Position numbers and translations under genes: made by a program. Shown here one piece after another: positions 60,159 to 64,000 of a stretch of 64,000 bases of DNA; the stretch's first letter is position 1, and the number at the start of each line of letters is the position of its first letter. This stretch comes from a bacterium D16-51 (GTDB taxonomy: Bacteria > Bacillota > Clostridia > Lachnospirales > Lachnospiraceae): assembly GCA_003612285.1 (NCBI GenBank), contig RAYE01000004.1, forward strand, positions 62,001-126,000, in the 5' to 3' direction. The notes beneath the pieces were generated by a model, which ran no database searches, had not been told where the DNA came from, and saw only the letters and a list, made by a program, of their open reading frames with translations.

Positions 60159-61847
60159 ATGGATAGAAAAAACAAAAGGAAAAAACAAAAGGCAGTTAGT
60201 CTTCTGTGGGTGGCAGTCCTGGTCATTTCGACGATTTTTCAATATCAGCCTGCAAAAGCAAGTGCGGGTAATCCTTATCCACAGACTTATTCAGATGAGG
60301 AGGGGTATCATCCGGGAAATTGTACATGGCAGGTTTGGGAAGAGGCATATACCAGGCTGGGCATCCAGTTACCAGGCTGGGGCAATGCTGGAGGATGGTG
60401 CAGCAGGGCACGCGCTGAAGGATATACCGTGGTGGATTATACAAATGGCGCAATTCCTCCGGATAACTGCATTATTGAATGGAGCGGCCATGTAGCATGG
60501 GTTTTGTCCGCTGATTCTGTTGGGGCAAATATCAGAGAAGGAAATATAAAACTGAATGGTGCATATCAGGCAGTGCATGAGCAATGGTGGAGCTGGGAAC
60601 AGCTCCGCAGGTATCGTGGGAATCCAACGGGTTTTATTATACTGAATGGAATACCAGTGACACCTGTGCCAAGTGTATCTTTTGCGGATTTTAATCAAAA
60701 TGGTGTGTGGGATACAAATGCAGAAATGTATACAAAAGTTATGAACCCTAACAGGGAAGCGATATCTGCAGTGGGATGTTATTTATATGATGCTAATGGG
60801 GCTTTAGTGAAATCATATACAGAAAGTTGTTCGTACAACCTGTCCTATATAAACTATAATTGCAATATTAATAATGACATGAAATATACATTGATGCCGG
60901 GGACAACATATAAATTTGAATTATTTGCTGTTGTAGGCGGAAAAGAATATAAGGATGTGATGAGAAGCTTTACTACTACCGGTAGTAGTGATCAGGAAAA
61001 TCCTGTGATTACAGATGTAAGTGTCTATGACTTAACAGAAACAGGATATAAAGTAAGGTGCAAGGCTTCCGATAATGTAGGAGTTGTAAAGGTTCAGTTT
61101 CCGACATGGACTGATGCAAATGGACAAGATGATATTCAGGCAGAATGGTGGAATAATGTTGCAGCATCTGGGGAAAAGGATTCTGATGGATATTACGTTT
61201 ATGAAGTAAAAATTTCAGATCACAATAATGAACTTGGAATATATCATACACATATTTATGCATATGATAAGGTTGGAAACAGTGTTTACGTTATGGCGCC
61301 AGATGTTACTGTTGAGTCGGTGATACAATCTGAGGTTACGCCAGAACCCGTACCGGACATAACGCCGGAACCTGTACCAGATATAACGCCAGAACCTGTA
61401 CCGGACATAACACCAGAGCCTGTACCGAATATAACGCCGGAACCTGTACCAGACATAACACCAGAACCTATACCAAATATAACGCCGATACCCGGGTATA
61501 ATTATGATGACGATGACTGGGATACTTCGGTTACGAAGCATAAACTGATTAAAAAGCCGGGTAAGGTAGTAAATGTAAAAATTAAAACGAGTGGAAAAAA
61601 ATGCGCTAAAGTGACTTGGGGAAAAGTAAAATGCAACGATGGGTATCAAATCCAATATTCCCTTAAAAAGTCTTTTTCAGGCAAGAAGACCATTACTGAT
61701 TATGGAAAGTCAACTTATATTTATGGAAAGTCTAAGAAGACATATTATATCAGGGTACGTGCCGTGAACTGGGGATATATTTCCCAAACAAAATTGGGAT
61801 ATAAATATGGAAGCTGGAGTGCAATAAAGAAAATTAAGTTGAAATAG
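60159..61847 (+). CDS. Secreted CHAP-domain hydrolase with repeat linker
   Basis: A 562-residue secreted protein. Signal peptide residues 1-35. A CHAP (Cys-His amidohydrolase/peptidase) domain at about 50-165 has catalytic C55 (GNCTWQVWEEA) and H111 (GHVAWVL). A middle region (about 290-380, NPVITDVSVYDLTETGYKVR) resembles the GBS-Bsp-like repeat. Six TPEPVPDI octapeptides (61338-61481) form a linker, and a fibronectin-like C-terminal domain (GKVVNVKIKTSGKKCAKVTWGKV) ends in a basic tail. CHAP enzymes cut peptidoglycan stem peptides or cross-bridges. AAGGAGG lies ahead of the ATG. Confidence 0.87.
   Translation: MDRKNKRKKQKAVSLLWVAVLVISTIFQYQPAKASAGNPYPQTYSDEEGYHPGNCTWQVWEEAYTRLGIQLPGWGNAGGWCSRARAEGYTVVDYTNGAIPPDNCIIEWSGHVAWVLSADSVGANIREGNIKLNGAYQAVHEQWWSWEQLRRYRGNPTGFIILNGIPVTPVPSVSFADFNQNGVWDTNAEMYTKVMNPNREAISAVGCYLYDANGALVKSYTESCSYNLSYINYNCNINNDMKYTLMPGTTYKFELFAVVGGKEYKDVMRSFTTTGSSDQENPVITDVSVYDLTETGYKVRCKASDNVGVVKVQFPTWTDANGQDDIQAEWWNNVAASGEKDSDGYYVYEVKISDHNNELGIYHTHIYAYDKVGNSVYVMAPDVTVESVIQSEVTPEPVPDITPEPVPDITPEPVPDITPEPVPNITPEPVPDITPEPIPNITPIPGYNYDDDDWDTSVTKHKLIKKPGKVVNVKIKTSGKKCAKVTWGKVKCNDGYQIQYSLKKSFSGKKTITDYGKSTYIYGKSKKTYYIRVRAVNWGYISQTKLGYKYGSWSAIKKIKLK
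61338..61481 (+). repeat. Six tandem 24-bp coding repeats
   Basis: Six near-identical 24-base units encode TPEPVPDI (with N and I variants), within the CHAP gene. Copy number may vary by slippage without shifting the frame. Confidence 0.85.
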
Positions 61848-61916
61848 TACAGGCAGAAATTTTTAAAGGATAGTTAAATTCAAAGTAAAATACAAATTGC
61901 AAGGAGAGAATATGGC

Positions 61917-62828
61917 ATGGACTATTCAACTGCTTCTAATGAAGAATTGGAGAGATTGGTAAACAATAAAGATGGTGACGCTATTTGTGAACTTGGCGAG
62001 CGGTGTATGTATGGAACAGGCGGCCATGAAATGAATTTAACTAGGGCATACCAATTATTCCATAGAGGTGAAAAAATGGGATTACCCCGTGCGTACATAG
62101 GTTTAGGGGAGATGTATAGAAATGGCATCCGTTTGGCAAAAAATGAGGATGTAGCAAAACAGTATTATAAAAAAGCGGGTGTTCCATATCCGGAAAGGGA
62201 ATCTGCTTTGCAGCAGCAAAAGAATAGTATGTTCCAGACGCCATCAAAGATACAGTCTCCAGGTAACTTGATTAGTGAAGGAATAACTTATGCAGAAATT
62301 AAATCAAAACTTGATTCTGCAGAACAGGCAAGAATGGGCCGGGATTACTGCAGGGCAGGCATTTTATGTATGGAAGTGATTGGTATTGCAAAAGATGTTC
62401 TTTCTGGTGCAGTGAATTATAGTGGAAGTGGAGATGTCGAGGATTTTTTGACGGAGGCAAACTGGATCTTGGCATATGCAGCATTTAATGAGCAAAATTA
62501 CTTGGAAATGGATCACTATTTAACTTTCCGTGGGGTTTTGGAGGCGCATCCATGGGGAGCTTATTTGAAGGCAGCAGCACATAGAAGTATGCAGTCTCCG
62601 CCGGCTTTGCTTGAGCAGGATTTACAGATGATGTTTGCTATTGTAAGCGGAAATAGAAATCTGTCGCAGGATGAACGGGGGGATATCTGCGCTATGATTG
62701 GCGATCTGATATCGGATGGTTATGGCGTTAATTTTGGCATGGAAGCTGGAATGGCCAAATCGTATTATGAAGAAGCAATGAACTGTGGCAATGAGTATGC
62801 AAAAGAGAGATATCAGGAAATCAATTAA
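61917..62828 (+). CDS. Sel1-like repeat protein
   Basis: A 303-residue cytoplasmic protein. The N-terminal 85 residues hold two Sel1-type units (GDAICELGERCMYGTGG, ARAYIGLGEMYRNGIRLAKNEDVAKQYYKKA pattern), and the C-terminal part another (LISDGYGVNFGMEAGMAKSYYEEAMNCGNEYAKERY). The centre is helical without a named domain. AAGGAGAG is 8 bases before ATG 61917; a nearby ATG at 61912 is out of frame. The kinase-like gene follows 16 bases later, so the two likely act together. Confidence 0.75.
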   Translation: MDYSTASNEELERLVNNKDGDAICELGERCMYGTGGHEMNLTRAYQLFHRGEKMGLPRAYIGLGEMYRNGIRLAKNEDVAKQYYKKAGVPYPERESALQQQKNSMFQTPSKIQSPGNLISEGITYAEIKSKLDSAEQARMGRDYCRAGILCMEVIGIAKDVLSGAVNYSGSGDVEDFLTEANWILAYAAFNEQNYLEMDHYLTFRGVLEAHPWGAYLKAAAHRSMQSPPALLEQDLQMMFAIVSGNRNLSQDERGDICAMIGDLISDGYGVNFGMEAGMAKSYYEEAMNCGNEYAKERYQEIN

Positions 62829-62844
62829 AAAGCAGGGAATGTTT

Positions 62845-64000
62845 ATGATATATCAAGGGATATCGGGAACAATTTATGAGATAGGGGAAAGACTTGCCGG
62901 AGGCGGTGAAGGAAGCATTTATGCGATAGAAAAGAATGATTTACAGGTTGCTAAAATATTTAAGCCCGAACGCAGGAACACACAGCGTGAGGAAAAACTC
63001 CGCTTGATGGTTCTAAAGAAGCTGGAGGAAAAGCAGCTGCAGCAGATTACATGGCCACAGGATGTTATCTATGATAGAAATGGATTTGCAGGTTATGTTA
63101 TGCCCAAACTAAAGAAAGCGTCTTCTCTTACGGAATTATATAGCGCTGACAAGTATGACCTGCGATTTCGTTTGCTGGCGGCAATTAATTTATGTGCGGC
63201 AGTTGATACGGTTCATGAAATGGGGCAGGTGTGCGGCGATTTAAATCCACAGAATATATGTATAAATTTGGATAAAGAGGATAAGGATGGATTTAAGGTT
63301 ACGTTAGTTGACACAGATTCGTACCATTTTACAGCAAATGAAAAAACTTATCGTTGCGAAGTAGGGCTGGGGGAATTTATTGCCCCAGAATTACAAAATA
63401 AAATGGCCGGTTTGGATTTGAAATCTGTTTCGCTGCCGTCATATACAAGACAGGCAGATTTATTTGCTCTTGCAGTACATGTTTTCTATCTTTTAATGAA
63501 TGGATGCCACCCATTTGCGTGTGCGGGAGACACCAGTCCTAAGGACAGCAATATAGTGCAGATGACTGCAGAGGCGAAAGAAAATTCTGTTGTTACTCCT
63601 CAGCCAATAGAGAATATAAAAAGCGGTTTTTTTCCATTTTATGGAAAGCGGGAAGGTATTGTGATTCCGATATATGCACCTGAATTTGAGTCATTGCCGT
63701 ATCGGATACAGAAGATGTTTATCAGGTCATTTGTAGATGGCTATAGAGAACCCTCTAAAAGAGTGTCTGCATCAGAGTGGAAAGAGGCTTTGAGCGACTT
63801 GTCGAGAAGTATAAAAAAATGTAGTAGTGTGGAGAATCATTATTATTTTGACCATGTTAATGAGTGTCCATTGTGTAAAGTGAACAGAAAAATAAAAAGC
63901 ATTTTAGGAAAACAGCCAGAGATACCACAAAGGCAAGAGGATCAGGAGCAGAGTTTATCAATGAGCGGCAGTATGAACATGAATTCGCCGTATAATTATC
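62845..64000 (+). CDS. Ser/Thr protein kinase-like protein, cut by the window end
   Basis: 385 codons are visible, with no stop before the edge. The N-terminal 300 residues have a kinase plan: Gly-rich loop LAGGGEGSIYAI (residues 18-29), Lys in VAKIFKPE, catalytic loop CGDLNPQNI (Asp near 131, with Asn), and a DTDS in place of DFG. ATP binding looks preserved, though the activation segment is unusual. Later sequence is polar with a Cys pair (CPLCK). The start follows GCAGGGAATGTTT. Downstream domains and partner genes such as a PP2C phosphatase or a von Willebrand protein may lie beyond the edge. Confidence 0.8.
   Translation, partial: MIYQGISGTIYEIGERLAGGGEGSIYAIEKNDLQVAKIFKPERRNTQREEKLRLMVLKKLEEKQLQQITWPQDVIYDRNGFAGYVMPKLKKASSLTELYSADKYDLRFRLLAAINLCAAVDTVHEMGQVCGDLNPQNICINLDKEDKDGFKVTLVDTDSYHFTANEKTYRCEVGLGEFIAPELQNKMAGLDLKSVSLPSYTRQADLFALAVHVFYLLMNGCHPFACAGDTSPKDSNIVQMTAEAKENSVVTPQPIENIKSGFFPFYGKREGIVIPIYAPEFESLPYRIQKMFIRSFVDGYREPSKRVSASEWKEALSDLSRSIKKCSSVENHYYFDHVNECPLCKVNRKIKSILGKQPEIPQRQEDQEQSLSMSGSMNMNSPYNY

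Noticed and set aside
1-64000. CRISPR arrays, rRNA and tRNA genes
   Set aside because: No regularly spaced direct repeats and no recognisable tRNA or rRNA sequence were seen on reading.

Overview
The window looks like a chromosomal stretch of a low-to-moderate G+C, Gram-positive anaerobe, most likely a gut Lachnospiraceae (Clostridia). Reasons: RecU, a Leu-type T-box, an ECF sigma/RsiV-like pair, YaaL/BofA neighbours, UTRA-type GntR regulators, a class III (oxygen-sensitive) ribonucleotide reductase, a clostridial Tad pilus locus, strong AGGAGG ribosome sites, and proteins with BspA, BIG2 and CHAP surface domains. No rRNA, tRNA or CRISPR array was seen. A genus cannot be named from sequence alone.

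Layout. 1-4300: housekeeping genes (end of an RluA-type pseudouridine synthase, recU, a PF06541-type membrane protein, nrdD). 4367-12930: a sugar or Amadori-product module. Two GntR/UTRA regulators face a leftward operon made of a SIS-domain protein, a complete mannose-family PTS (IIA, IIB, IIC, IID), a second FrlB/GfrF-like SIS protein and a HAD phosphatase. A MATE exporter upstream carries the same operator at the same distance from its promoter. 13190-13630: a probable type I toxin-antitoxin locus. 13828-15926: T-box and leuA. 16138-17634: autoregulated ECF sigma factor and RsiV-like anti-sigma factor. 17955-19382: a ClpX paralogue. 19523-22951: an S8 peptidase gene split exactly after its catalytic Asp by about 1.67 kb carrying a hemerythrin-receiver gene. 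22981-33355: yaaL, bofA and a full Tad/Flp pilus locus ending in an FHA protein. 33386-40119: lipoprotein, glycogen phosphorylase, two-component system, DHH phosphoesterase. 40174-45829: TIR/propeller membrane protein, BspA-like surface protein, small secreted protein with a structured leader. 46210-49595: ABC/FtsX exporter. 49817-56453: leftward signalling operon (REC-HD-GYP-like, hybrid kinase with Hpt, hybrid kinase fused to DegV).

57057-61847 is the most striking part. A tyrosine recombinase gene is bracketed by perfect 22-bp inverted repeats. Inside the left repeat lies a consensus promoter (TTGACA-17-TAAAAT) pointing outward. In the present orientation it fires into a strong terminator two bases beyond the repeat. 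If the segment inverted, the same promoter would read into a membrane protein, a BIG2 surface protein and a CHAP-domain secreted hydrolase. This has the geometry of a self-encoded phase-variation switch for cell-surface genes, in the OFF state here. The window ends in a Sel1-repeat protein and a Ser/Thr protein-kinase-like gene cut by the right edge.
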